Translations under genes and position numbers: made by a program
The notes under the pieces: model-generated
The model's input: only the letters and a program-made list of their open reading frames with translations
Databases searched by the model: none
What the model was told of the DNA's origin: nothing
Shown here: piece by piece, positions 27,122 to 35,191 of the stretch
Numbering within the stretch: the first letter of the stretch is position 1
How the letters are laid out: each line of letters begins with the position of its first letter
Source: Elioraea tepida
GTDB taxonomy: Bacteria; Pseudomonadota; Alphaproteobacteria; Acetobacterales; Acetobacteraceae
NCBI RefSeq assembly: GCF_019203965.1
Contig: NZ_CP076448.1
Location: 2,929,001-2,993,000, forward strand
Direction of reading: 5' to 3'
Length of the DNA: 64,000 bases

Positions 27122-28116
27122 GGTACGAGGCTCCGTGCCGGGCGTGGTGCGGGGTCGGGCGCCGGCGCGAGCGCCGGTTGCTCGGGCCGGTTGCGCTCCT
27201 CCGGAACGAGCAGGCCGGCCACGCGTCCGCCGGGGGCGGGGATGAGGCGCGACACGCCGGTTCGGAGGTTCACCTCCGCCACCGCCCCGGAGAGATGGTT
27301 CCGCCCCCGTGTGATCCCGACATTGCCGGCAACCTGGGCGATGCCCGTCTCTGGCGTGTAGATGCCGCGATCGCCGCGCACGCTCTCCGTGGGGGTTCGG
27401 ATCAGGACATTGCCGAAGGCCTCGACACGGTCGAGCCGCCCGGTGCCAGGGGCGAGCAGGATGGAGGGGGCGGCGTCGCGCGCCGCGCCCTGTTCCCGCA
27501 ACGCTGGGGTTGCCGACGCCTGCCGGCCTCTCCCCTCCGCAGCGTCGCGGAAGAAGGCGACGAGGGTGTCGGCGTCGAGCTGTCGGTCGGCCGAGGTGAC
27601 GGTGGCGGCACCGCGCGCCACCGCCATGCGGCGATCGACCCAGTATTCGACGGCATCGCGCGCGGTCACGACGTCGCGCCCGTTGGTGAGGCGGAGCGCG
27701 CGCCCCGTGAGCACCAGAACCCGCCGGTCGAGATCATAGACAGCGCGATCGGCCTCGGCCCGGTTTTCGCCCGAGACGATCCGCACCCGCCCATCCGCCT
27801 CGAGCCGCCAGATCTCGGCGCTACCCGAGCCGAAGGCCGCCTCGGCCGAGCCGCCGCCCTGGCGTTCCGGCGCCGCGCCCTCCGCGCCGCTCCGGGGTCG
27901 GTAGCGGGCGATCAGCCGATCGGCGAACACGGTCGTGCCGGCGCGGATCGCCCGAGCGTTTCCGGAGGCGATCACCACCTGTTCGGTGCGCCGCCACTCG
28001 ATCGCCCCATCGGCGAGAACCTCGATCGGCCCCTCGCCGGAGAGCGCGAGCTCCTGCGCCGTTGCCTGCTGGCCGGCGAGCAGGAGCGCGGCGGCGAGAG
28101 CGCGCCAGTGCCTCAT
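27118..28116 (-). CDS. lptA: LPS transport periplasmic bridge protein LptA
   Basis: Periplasmic OstA-fold protein that carries LPS between LptC and LptD. Signal peptide [17 protein letters not shown], then the jellyroll repeats: [69 protein letters not shown]. At 332 residues it is much longer than E. coli LptA (about 185), mainly from a second OstA-like block ([36 protein letters not shown]) and a Pro/Ala-rich tail. Overlaps lptC by ATGA and lptB by GTGA. Confidence 0.9.
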   Translation of the reverse strand: MRHWRALAAALLLAGQQATAQELALSGEGPIEVLADGAIEWRRTEQVVIASGNARAIRAGTTVFADRLIARYRPRSGAEGAAPERQGGGSAEAAFGSGSAEIWRLEADGRVRIVSGENRAEADRAVYDLDRRVLVLTGRALRLTNGRDVVTARDAVEYWVDRRMAVARGAATVTSADRQLDADTLVAFFRDAAEGRGRQASATPALREQGAARDAAPSILLAPGTGRLDRVEAFGNVLIRTPTESVRGDRGIYTPETGIAQVAGNVGITRGRNHLSGAVAEVNLRTGVSRLIPAPGGRVAGLLVPEERNRPEQPALAPAPDPAPRPARSLVP

Positions 28117-28832
28117 CGGTCGGCGGGCTCTGCCGCAGGCCGCGCGGAAGGCGTGAGCACGAGCCGTGCCGGGCCACCGAACACGATCACGTCTCCGCGG
28201 TCGATGATCTCGAAGCCGAGCGACTCGAGGGTGCCTGCAGGTCCCTGAGCGGAGACGGGACGGTCGCCACGCGCCGTGCCGGAGCCGAGGTCGATCTCGG
28301 CCGCGTCCGTTCTCACCTCGAAGCCGCTGTCGTGGAACAGCGCCACGTCGCCCGTGAGGGTGAGCAGGCGGCTCGCCCGACGGAAACTGCCAGAGGCCGA
28401 CTCGAGCAGCACCCAGGCCCCGTGATCGAGCATGATGTCGCCGCGCGGCTTCGCGAGGTGGATCACGTCGCTGCCCGGCGGCTGAACCGCACTCTCGGCC
28501 GAGAGGGTGTAGGGGCGTCCGCGCTCGTCGGTTCCCCGGAAGCGGGGCTCGAGAACGCTCGCGGCGCCAGCGGGAACATCGAGCAGCGGCTTGCGGTAGG
28601 CGACGCGCACGCCCTCCTCGAAGCCGGCGATCTGCGGCCAGAGGGCGACCAGGGCGAGGGCGGCGAAGGCGGCGAGTGGCAGCAGCCGCTTCGCGAGCTG
28701 AACCGCGCGCCGGCGGCGGGCGAGACGGGCCGGGTCGGGCGTCTCGCGCGTTGGGCGGGCAAGGCCGAGGCGCGCGCGCCCCTCGCGCTGGCCCGCGGCC
28801 AGAGGCAGGCGTATCGGCTGCGTCTCCGCCAT
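28113..28832 (-). CDS. lptC: LPS export protein LptC
   Basis: Bitopic inner-membrane protein passing LPS from LptB2FG to LptA. The 239-residue protein has a cytoplasmic Arg-rich start, one membrane helix (LLPLAAFAALALVALWPQIAG), and a periplasmic LptC/OstA-type domain (RGTDERGRPYTLSAESAV, LDHGAWVLLESASGSFRRASRLLTLTGDVALFHDSG, with VRTDAAEIDLGSG). It lies 2 bases after kdsD and overlaps lptA. Confidence 0.9.
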   Translation of the reverse strand: MAETQPIRLPLAAGQREGRARLGLARPTRETPDPARLARRRRAVQLAKRLLPLAAFAALALVALWPQIAGFEEGVRVAYRKPLLDVPAGAASVLEPRFRGTDERGRPYTLSAESAVQPPGSDVIHLAKPRGDIMLDHGAWVLLESASGSFRRASRLLTLTGDVALFHDSGFEVRTDAAEIDLGSGTARGDRPVSAQGPAGTLESLGFEIIDRGDVIVFGGPARLVLTPSARPAAEPADR

Positions 28833-28834
28833 GC

Positions 28835-29866
28835 TCAGGCCACCCCGGCGCGAAGCAGGTCGTGCACGTGGATGATGCCGACGGGGCGCCCCGCCTCGGT
28901 CACGAACAGAGCCGTGATCCGGCGCTGGTTCATCTCCCGCAGCGCCTCAGCCGCCAGAGCCTCGGCGCCGATGGTGCGGGGAGAGGCGGTCATGACCTCG
29001 GCGGCGGTCCGCGACAAAAGGTCGGGCGACATGGCGCGTCGGAGGTCCCCGTCGGTGATGATGCCGACCAGCAGGCCCGCGCCATCGACGAGGCCGAGGC
29101 AGCCGAAGCGCCCGGCGGTCATGGCGATGATCGCGCGATCCATCGGTGTCCCGGCCGGGGCGAGCGGCACCTCGGCGCCGGTGTGCATCAGGTCGCGCAC
29201 GCGCAGGAGCTTCCGGCCGAGCCGGCCGCCCGGGTGGAACAGTCGGAAATCGGCCGCCGTGAAGCCCTTCCGCGCGAGCAGAGCGACCGCGAGCGCATCG
29301 CCGAGAGCGAGCATCTGCGTCGTCGAGGTGGTCGGCGCGAGGCCCATCGGGCAGGCCTCAGGGGCTTCGGCGAGCAGGAGTGCCACATCCGCCTCGCGGG
29401 CGAGCGTGCTCTCCGCCCGACCGGTGATGGCGACGAGCGGGATCGCGAAGCGCCGCGTGTAGTCGACGAGGTCGGCAAGCTCCGGCGTCTCGCCGCTGTT
29501 GGAGAGCGCGAGCACGGCATCGGACGCGGTGATCATGCCGAGATCGCCGTGGCTCGCCTCGGCCGGATGGACGAACAGGGCGGGCGTGCCGGTGGAGGCG
29601 AAGGTGGCGGCGATCTTGCGGGCGACGTGCCCCGACTTGCCCATGCCGGTGACCACCACGCGCCCCGAGGCGCTGCCGATCAAGTCGAGAGCGGTCACGA
29701 AGCGACCGTCGAGCCGCTCGGCGAGAGCAGCAAGCGCCGCGGCCTCGGTCGCAAGCACGGCGCGCGCCGCAGCGAGATCGGCCGCGCCGGCGGGTGCGCC
29801 AGCGGCGGTCTCGGTCTTTATATCGCCAGCCTCTCCGGCGGCTCCGGCGGCGGGTGGGGGTGTCAT
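28835..29866 (-). CDS. kdsD: D-arabinose-5-phosphate isomerase (KpsF/GutQ family)
   Basis: Converts ribulose 5-phosphate to arabinose 5-phosphate, the Kdo precursor, matching its LPS-export neighbours. Length 343. SIS domain at about 45-200 with GMGKSGHVARKIAATFASTGTPA, HPAEASHGDLGMI, LSNSGETPEL and APTTSTTQMLALGDALA; then two CBS domains (PMDRAIIAMTAGRFGCLGLVDGAG, LREMNQRRITALFVTEAG). The first 30 residues are Ala/Gly-rich and non-conserved. ATG 29866 or ATG 29896 could be the start; neither has a strong ribosome binding site. Confidence 0.93.
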   Translation of the reverse strand: MTPPPAAGAAGEAGDIKTETAAGAPAGAADLAAARAVLATEAAALAALAERLDGRFVTALDLIGSASGRVVVTGMGKSGHVARKIAATFASTGTPALFVHPAEASHGDLGMITASDAVLALSNSGETPELADLVDYTRRFAIPLVAITGRAESTLAREADVALLLAEAPEACPMGLAPTTSTTQMLALGDALAVALLARKGFTAADFRLFHPGGRLGRKLLRVRDLMHTGAEVPLAPAGTPMDRAIIAMTAGRFGCLGLVDGAGLLVGIITDGDLRRAMSPDLLSRTAAEVMTASPRTIGAEALAAEALREMNQRRITALFVTEAGRPVGIIHVHDLLRAGVA

Positions 29867-30014
29867 GCGGTCTGCATCCGGTTCCGGACCACGCATGTAG
29901 GGCGTGGCCAGGAGCCGGGTCAACGGAACGTCGCGCTTGATACGCAAAAGATATGCCATGGCCCGCGAAGGTGTAGGCGCAGGCCTTGCGAAAGCGTCAA
30001 CGCGCTCGCGGCGG

Positions 30015-30665
30015 TCAGTGGGCGAAGATGTCGGGGTCGTCGAAGCCGAGAAGGTCGAGCGCGGCCCGGGCCGGCAGGAAGGCAAAGCAGGCCTCGGCAA
30101 GCGCGGTGCGCCCCTCGCGTGCGAGTAGCCCCTCGAGCCGCGCCTTGAGCGCGTGCAGGTGAAGCACGTCCGCTGCGGCGTAGGCGAGTTGATCGGGGCT
30201 GAGGTCTGGAGCGCCCCAATCGCTCGACTGCTGCTGTTTCGAGACCTCGATGCCCAGCAGGTCCCTGCAGAGGTCCTTGAGCCCGTGGCGGTCGGTGAAG
30301 GTGCGGGTGAGCTTCGAGGCGATCTTCGTGCACCAGACGGGCCGCGTCTCGACGCCGAGGACGTGGCGCAACACGGCGATGTCAAACCTCGCGAAATGGA
30401 ACAGCTTGAGAGTGGCCGGATCTGCCAGCAGGGCCTTGAGGTTTGGGCAGTCCTGACCCCGCCCGCCGAGCGAGGGCGGGGCGATCTGGACGAGGTGGGC
30501 GATGCCATCGCCAGAGGAAAGCTGGACAAGGCAGAGCCTGTCGCGACGCGGATCGAGTCCCATCGTCTCGGTGTCGACCGCGACGACCGGCCCGAGCGAC
30601 AGCCCATCGGGCAGATCGTTGCGGTGGAGATGAATGGTGGCGCCGTGGGCGAAGAGGGTGGTCAT
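30015..30665 (-). CDS. rnd: Ribonuclease D-like 3'-5' exonuclease
   Basis: DEDDy exonuclease of 216 residues. Motifs: Exo I VAVDTETMGLDP, Exo II HFARFDIAVL, Exo III YAAADVLHLH. It lacks the HRDC domains of E. coli RNase D (375 residues) and is the short form common in Alphaproteobacteria. ATG 30665 directly precedes the family start. It is 119-149 bases upstream of kdsD on the same strand. Confidence 0.9.
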   Translation of the reverse strand: MTTLFAHGATIHLHRNDLPDGLSLGPVVAVDTETMGLDPRRDRLCLVQLSSGDGIAHLVQIAPPSLGGRGQDCPNLKALLADPATLKLFHFARFDIAVLRHVLGVETRPVWCTKIASKLTRTFTDRHGLKDLCRDLLGIEVSKQQQSSDWGAPDLSPDQLAYAAADVLHLHALKARLEGLLAREGRTALAEACFAFLPARAALDLLGFDDPDIFAH

Positions 30666-31231
30666 CGCGGACTGGCTTGTAGCCGGGACGTCGGCCCCCG
30701 CCAACGCCCCTCGCTCCGGTACGTGCGATCCTGCCTCGGGCCGCTCGGGGCGGGGGCGGAAGCGAGCGTCGGCACGGGCATACGGCAGCGGCGAAGGGGA
30801 GCCGGGCGGCGTCGCCCCTCACCCACGAGGGCGGCTCCATCGGAGCAGAGGCGAGGACCGGACGACGCGTTCCAGCAGGTTTGCGGTTGGCGCAGGGGGG
30901 AGGTGCAAGACTCGCGGATGTACCGTCCGCCCCGGCTCTGAGAACGCGACCCTCACCATGCCATCGTATTTCGATCCATCTTCGCGGATACCAGCGCGGA
31001 CGTGGCTGCACCTCATCCGTGCCGTCCTGCAAATGTCGCGTGCTTGACGAGGAGGCCTCGATTCGCCAACGAGATGGTGCGCGCGATGGCAGCCGTTTCG
31101 TGACGTGTCGGGTGTCGTCTCGCCTACAGTAACGTTCGGTTTTGGCAAGGATGCGGAGGATGACTGACGGAATGTGGAGAGGAAACGGCCAGGGGAGCGG
31201 CGCTGCCGTTTGAACCGCGCCGCGGCCGCAG
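30666..31231. other. 566-base stretch without a supported gene
   Basis: Lies between the divergent rnd and PEP-CTERM-type genes. Reading frames inside lack family signals. Scattered promoter-like hexamers occur (TTGACG at 31044-31049, TACAGT near 31124) without good partners. The last 100 bases presumably hold the promoter of the exported-protein gene. Confidence 0.4.
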
Positions 31232-31938
31232 GTGGCGCGCCGTTTTGGTCGGTCATGGCTGCGCGCCTCGGGGGCGGCAGTAGCGATGGCTGTGTGTGCG
31301 GCTCAGCCCGGCGCGACGGCCTGGGCGGCGCCGATCATCTCGCCGTTCGCGGCCGACCTGCCGTCGTCCAGCTACAGCGCGAGCGCCCAGATCGTTCACC
31401 CAACTCTCGGGCCAACTTCGGCCCAGAACGCGTTCAACGGCGGCTACTCGAACGCCGGCGGCCAGGGGCCGCATTGGATCCAGGCCGACATGGGCACGAC
31501 GCAAACCCTCTCCCGCGTGAAGGTCCAGTGCGCCGGCTCGGCGCCGACCCCGATCAGCGGGCCGAGCGTCTACATCCGGGTCTATCTGTCGAACTCGCCG
31601 ATCGGCAACGCCTGGACGAGCCTCACCCCCGTCGTCTCCGCTCCGACCCCGATCGTCCCCGGGCCGCTGCAGCTCGACTTCAGCCCCACCTCGGGGCGGT
31701 GTCTGCAGGTGGTGGTGAACGACGGGGGGTCTCCTGGGTCGCCCTGGGGAACGCTCAGGGACGGCAGAACTGGGTCGATCCGATCAGCGCCCAGGGAGGC
31801 GATCAGGGTGGCGGTCCGGGAGGCGGCCAGGGTGGTAATCCGGTCGTCTCGGTTCCGGAACCGGGGACCGGGGCGTTGATGCTTGCCGGTCTCGGTCTTC
31901 TCGGCCTCGCCCGCCGCCGTTCCGAGGGCGATCGCTAG
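31232..31938 (+). pseudogene. PEP-CTERM discoidin-like exported protein, frameshifted
   Basis: Starts at GTG 31232 with a signal peptide (ASGAAVAMAVCAAQPGATAWA). The body resembles an F5/8 type C (discoidin-like) carbohydrate-binding domain: SSYSASAQIVHPTLG, AFNGGYSNAGGQGPHWIQADMG, TLSRVKVQ. At the G6 run 31724-31729 the coding sense passes to another frame, which reads VSWVALGNAQGRQNWVDPIS, a Gly/Gln-rich linker, and a full PEP-CTERM tail (VPEPGTGALMLAGLGLLGLARRR), stopping at 31938. One extra G in the run would join them into about 235 residues. As read, the product would lose its sorting tail and end in a basic out-of-frame sequence. Confidence 0.75.
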
Positions 31939-32299
31939 GTTCCGCCCGGAGCGCGGGGACACGAGCGGCTCCTCGCGCGCCGGCGCCGGCCTTATGGAGC
32001 GGGGCCGAGGGTGGCGGCGGACGTCGGGAGCCGCCTCTCCTGGGGCGACCGGGTTTTGCCGGAAGAGCCACGAGCGCCTCCCGACGCTCGTGGCTCCGCT
32101 GCTCGAGAGGACGCGCCGCCACAGCCGGCGTGCGACCGTCGCCGCCAGAGCGCCTGTTACGAGTCCGTTCGCTCTCCGAGTAGGGTGTGCTGTCTCTGCC
32201 GCGCCACGGGGACAACGCGGCGCCGCCCCTCGGCATCCTCGTGGTCGTGGAAAGACACGTTGCCTGCCGAGCGCCGCACCCGCTGGCCGGCCGTGCTCG
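31939..32299. other. Gene-free stretch with hairpin between the PEP-CTERM locus and tRNA-Leu
   Basis: AGCCACGAGCG (32066-32076) and CGCTCGTGGCT (32085-32095) form a perfect 11-bp stem with an 8-base loop, about 130 bases after the PEP-CTERM stop; a terminator or processing hairpin is possible. Nothing else is supported. Confidence 0.45.
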
Positions 32300-32386
32300 T
32301 GGTGCCCAGGAGAAGACTCGAACTTCCACGGCCTCGCGGCCACAGGTACCTGAAACCTGCGCGTCTACCAGTTCCGCCACCTGGGC
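32300..32386 (-). tRNA. tRNA-Leu (anticodon CAG)
   Basis: 87 bases including an encoded CCA. Acceptor arms GCCCAGG and CCTGGGC pair fully with discriminator A. D-arm GGCGGAACTGGTAGACGC, anticodon stem CAGGT/ACCTG around loop TTCAGGT giving CAG, a long class II variable arm (GGCCGCGAGGCC), and T-arm with GTTCGAGTC. The variable arm and the D-loop are typical of leucine tRNAs. It reads CUG, a major leucine codon at this G+C. Confidence 0.95.
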
Positions 32387-32517
32387 ACAGGCGGGCGAGG
32401 CAGGAGGAGTAGCGCCGGGCCTCGGGCGCGTCAACGCCGCCTGCGGTGGGGCGTTGGCCCTCGCTTGAGCCGCAGCGACGCACCGCCACATCCTCGACGT
32501 CGCAAGAGGAGAGGGGG

Positions 32518-33471
32518 ATGGCCATGGCGACGGCGGCGGGCAGTGTCGCGACGGTGTTCGGGGGCTCGGGCTTCATCGGCCGCTACATCGTCAAGCGCCT
32601 CGCAGCGCACGGCCATACCGTCCGCATCGCAGGGCGTGACCCCGAGCGCGCGCTCTCGCTCAAGCCGATGGGTTTTCCGGGACAGATCGTTCCCGTGCGC
32701 GCCGCCGTGACCGATCCGCGCGCTGTCGCCGCCGCCGTCTCCGGGGCGGCGATCGTGGTCAACTGCGTCGGCATCCTGTTCGAGACGCGACGGTCCAGCT
32801 TCGCGGCGTTGCAGGGAGAGGCGCCCGGGATCATCGGCCGCGCCGCCGCCGAGGCGGGAGCGGGGCGGGTCGTCCACCTCTCGGCGATCGGCGCCGATGC
32901 CTCGAGCCCGTCGGTCTATGCCCGCACCAAGGCGCAAGGAGAGGCCGCGATCCGATCCGCCTTCCCGGCGGCGACGATCCTCCGGCCATCGATCGTGTTC
33001 GGCCCGGAGGACGGGTTCTTCAACCGCTTCGGCGCGCTCGCGCGCCTGTTGCCCGCCCTGCCCGTCTATGGCGGCGGCAGGACGCGCTTCCAGCCCGTCT
33101 ATGTCGGCGATGTGGCGGATGCCGCGATCGCGGCCATCGAGCGGCCGGACGCCGCCGGGCGCACCTACGAGCTCGGCGGTCCGCGGATCTACACCTTCCG
33201 CGAGCTCATCGAGTACATCCTCGCCGAGACTGGCCGACGCCGCCTCGTGATCGACCTGCCGTTCTCGGTCGGCGAGCTTCAGGCGCGCCTTTTCGAACTC
33301 CTCCCCTCGCCGCCGCTGACCCGTGACCAGCTCCTGCTCCTGCGGCGCGACAATGTCGTGTCCGAGGGGGCGCTGACGCTTGCCGATCTCGGGATCACGC
33401 CGAAGGCGATCGAAGCGATCGTCCCGTCCTATCTCGCTCGCTTCCGTCCCTGGAGCCGTCGCGCCGCCTAG
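32518..33471 (+). CDS. NAD(P)-binding atypical SDR, NDUFA9/complex-I-assembly-like
   Basis: Protein of 317 residues with a Rossmann start (ATVFGGSGFIGRYIVKRLAAHGHTVRIAGRDP) and sequence typical of the NDUFA9-like group: VNCVGILFE, VHLSAIGADASSPSVYARTKAQGE, ILRPSIVFGPEDGFFNRF, LPVYGGGRTRFQPVYVGDVADA. The classical YxxxK is present as YARTK. In Alphaproteobacteria such proteins are linked to respiratory complex I or quinone metabolism; the exact role here is unknown. ATG 32518 has GAGGAGAGGGGG upstream. Confidence 0.85.
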   Translation: MAMATAAGSVATVFGGSGFIGRYIVKRLAAHGHTVRIAGRDPERALSLKPMGFPGQIVPVRAAVTDPRAVAAAVSGAAIVVNCVGILFETRRSSFAALQGEAPGIIGRAAAEAGAGRVVHLSAIGADASSPSVYARTKAQGEAAIRSAFPAATILRPSIVFGPEDGFFNRFGALARLLPALPVYGGGRTRFQPVYVGDVADAAIAAIERPDAAGRTYELGGPRIYTFRELIEYILAETGRRRLVIDLPFSVGELQARLFELLPSPPLTRDQLLLLRRDNVVSEGALTLADLGITPKAIEAIVPSYLARFRPWSRRAA

Positions 33472-33734
33472 AACGGTCCGAACCGGACGTTTGGGGCCTG
33501 GTTTCTCCCCTTCTCGGCGGCGGATTAGCCTGTATCGCCGGCGAACATGGTCCGGACCAGCGGACAGAAAGGTCCGACTCGGACATGATTGTACGATTCC
33601 GTCTCGTCAGAGGCGTTGACCTACTGTAAAGCGTCGCCCTGCCCGCGGGGGGAAGAGATCCATGCCGGGCGCGAGAGACGGTCGGCCGCACGGCAGCGAG
33701 CCCCCGTCTCCTTGAGGGAACGGACCGGGGTCAC

Positions 33735-35186
33735 ATGGCCGAGCGGATGTTGAAGTTCGTCGCCACGCCGCAGCGCGCGCCCGAGAAGCGCTCGGCCGCC
33801 GAGCGGGCGCGTGACTGGGGCGAGATCTACCGCGAATTCTCCGCCGAGCGCGCCGCCGAGCAGGCGAGCCGCTGCTCGCAGTGCGGCGTGCCGTTCTGCC
33901 AGGTTCACTGCCCGCTCGGGAACAACATCCCCGATTGGCTCAAGCTCACCGCCGAGGGAAGGCTCGAGGAGGCCTATGAGGTCGCCTCCGCCACCAACAC
34001 CTTTCCCGAGATCTGCGGCCGAATCTGCCCGCAGGACCGCCTCTGCGAAGGCAATTGCGTGATCGAGAAGGGGTTCGAGAGCGTCACCATCGGCGCCGTC
34101 GAGAAATACATCACCGACACCGCCTTCGAGCGCGGCTGGGTGCGCCCGCCCCTGCCGGTGCGCGAGCGGCCCGAGAGCGTGGGCATCATCGGCGCCGGCC
34201 CTGCCGGGCTCGCCGCCGCCGAGCGCCTGCGCCGGCAGGGCTATGCCGTCGATGTCTATGACCGGCATGACCGCCCGGGTGGTCTGATGATCTATGGCAT
34301 CCCGAACTTCAAGCTCGAGAAGCCGGTGGTGCTGCGCCGCTGGGACCTGTTCCGCGCGGCGGGCATACGCTTCCATCTCGGCTGCGCGGTCGGGCGGGAC
34401 GTGTCGCTCGCCGAACTCCGAAGCCGCCATCACGCCGTCCTGATCTGCACCGGTGTCTACAAGGCGCGGGAGCTCGGCGGCCCGGGCTCGGGGCTCGAGG
34501 GCATCGTGCCGGCGCTCGACTATCTCACCGCCTCGAACCGCAAGGGCCTCGGCGACCACGTTCGCGCCTTCGACGACGGCACGCTGAACGCGGCCGGGCG
34601 GCGTGTCGTCGTCATCGGCGGCGGCGACACGGCGATGGACTGTGTCCGCACCGCGATCCGCCAGGGAGCGCTCAGCGTCACATGCCTCTATCGTCGCGAC
34701 CGGGCAAACATGCCGGGCTCGATGCGTGAGGTGAAGCACGCCGAGGAGGAGGGCGTGCGGTTCGAGTGGCTCGCCGCGCCGGAGGCCTTCCTGGGCGATG
34801 GTCGGGTCACGGCCGTGCGTGCGGTGCGGATGCATCTCGGCCTGCCCGACGCGACGGGGCGCCAGCAGGTCGAGCCAATCCCGGGCTCCTCGTTTACCCT
34901 CGAGGCCGATCTCGTCATCAAGGCGCTCGGCTTCGACCCGGAGGACATGGCGGCGATGTTCGGCGAGCCGGGGCTTGCGGTCACGCGCTGGGGCACGCTG
35001 AAGGTCGATCACCGCACGATGATGACCTCTCTGCCGGGCGTGTTCGCGGCCGGCGACATCGTGCGCGGCGCCTCGCTCGTCGTCTGGGCGATCCGCGACG
35101 GGCGCGACGCGGCGGCGGCGATGCACCGCTACATCCAGTCGAGGGCACAGGAGAGGGCAGCGGCGCTCGCCGTTGCGGCGGAGTGA
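33735..35186 (+). CDS. gltD: Glutamate synthase (NADPH) small subunit
   Basis: Feeds NADPH electrons to GltB for glutamate synthesis. The 483-residue protein has the N-terminal Fe-S cysteines (CSQCGVPFCQVHCPLGNNIPDW, CGRICPQDRLCEGNC), FAD motif GIIGAGPAGLAAAERL, and NADPH motif VVVIGGGDTAMDCVRTAI, with a C-terminal GVFAAGDIVRGASLVVWAIRDGRDAA. The order gltD then gltB, 5 bases apart, gives a two-gene operon. The 263-base gap upstream presumably holds the promoter. Confidence 0.96.
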   Translation: MAERMLKFVATPQRAPEKRSAAERARDWGEIYREFSAERAAEQASRCSQCGVPFCQVHCPLGNNIPDWLKLTAEGRLEEAYEVASATNTFPEICGRICPQDRLCEGNCVIEKGFESVTIGAVEKYITDTAFERGWVRPPLPVRERPESVGIIGAGPAGLAAAERLRRQGYAVDVYDRHDRPGGLMIYGIPNFKLEKPVVLRRWDLFRAAGIRFHLGCAVGRDVSLAELRSRHHAVLICTGVYKARELGGPGSGLEGIVPALDYLTASNRKGLGDHVRAFDDGTLNAAGRRVVVIGGGDTAMDCVRTAIRQGALSVTCLYRRDRANMPGSMREVKHAEEEGVRFEWLAAPEAFLGDGRVTAVRAVRMHLGLPDATGRQQVEPIPGSSFTLEADLVIKALGFDPEDMAAMFGEPGLAVTRWGTLKVDHRTMMTSLPGVFAAGDIVRGASLVVWAIRDGRDAAAAMHRYIQSRAQERAAALAVAAE

Positions 35187-35191
35187 CGCGC

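Noticed and set aside
30666-31231. Sigma-54 promoter near TTTTGGCAAGGATGC (about 31139-31153)
   Set aside because: The GG and GC elements are too close together for a -24/-12 site.
32300-32386. tRNA-Leu as an integration site for the region beside it
   Set aside because: The gene is intact and no repeat of its 3' end or integrase was found nearby.
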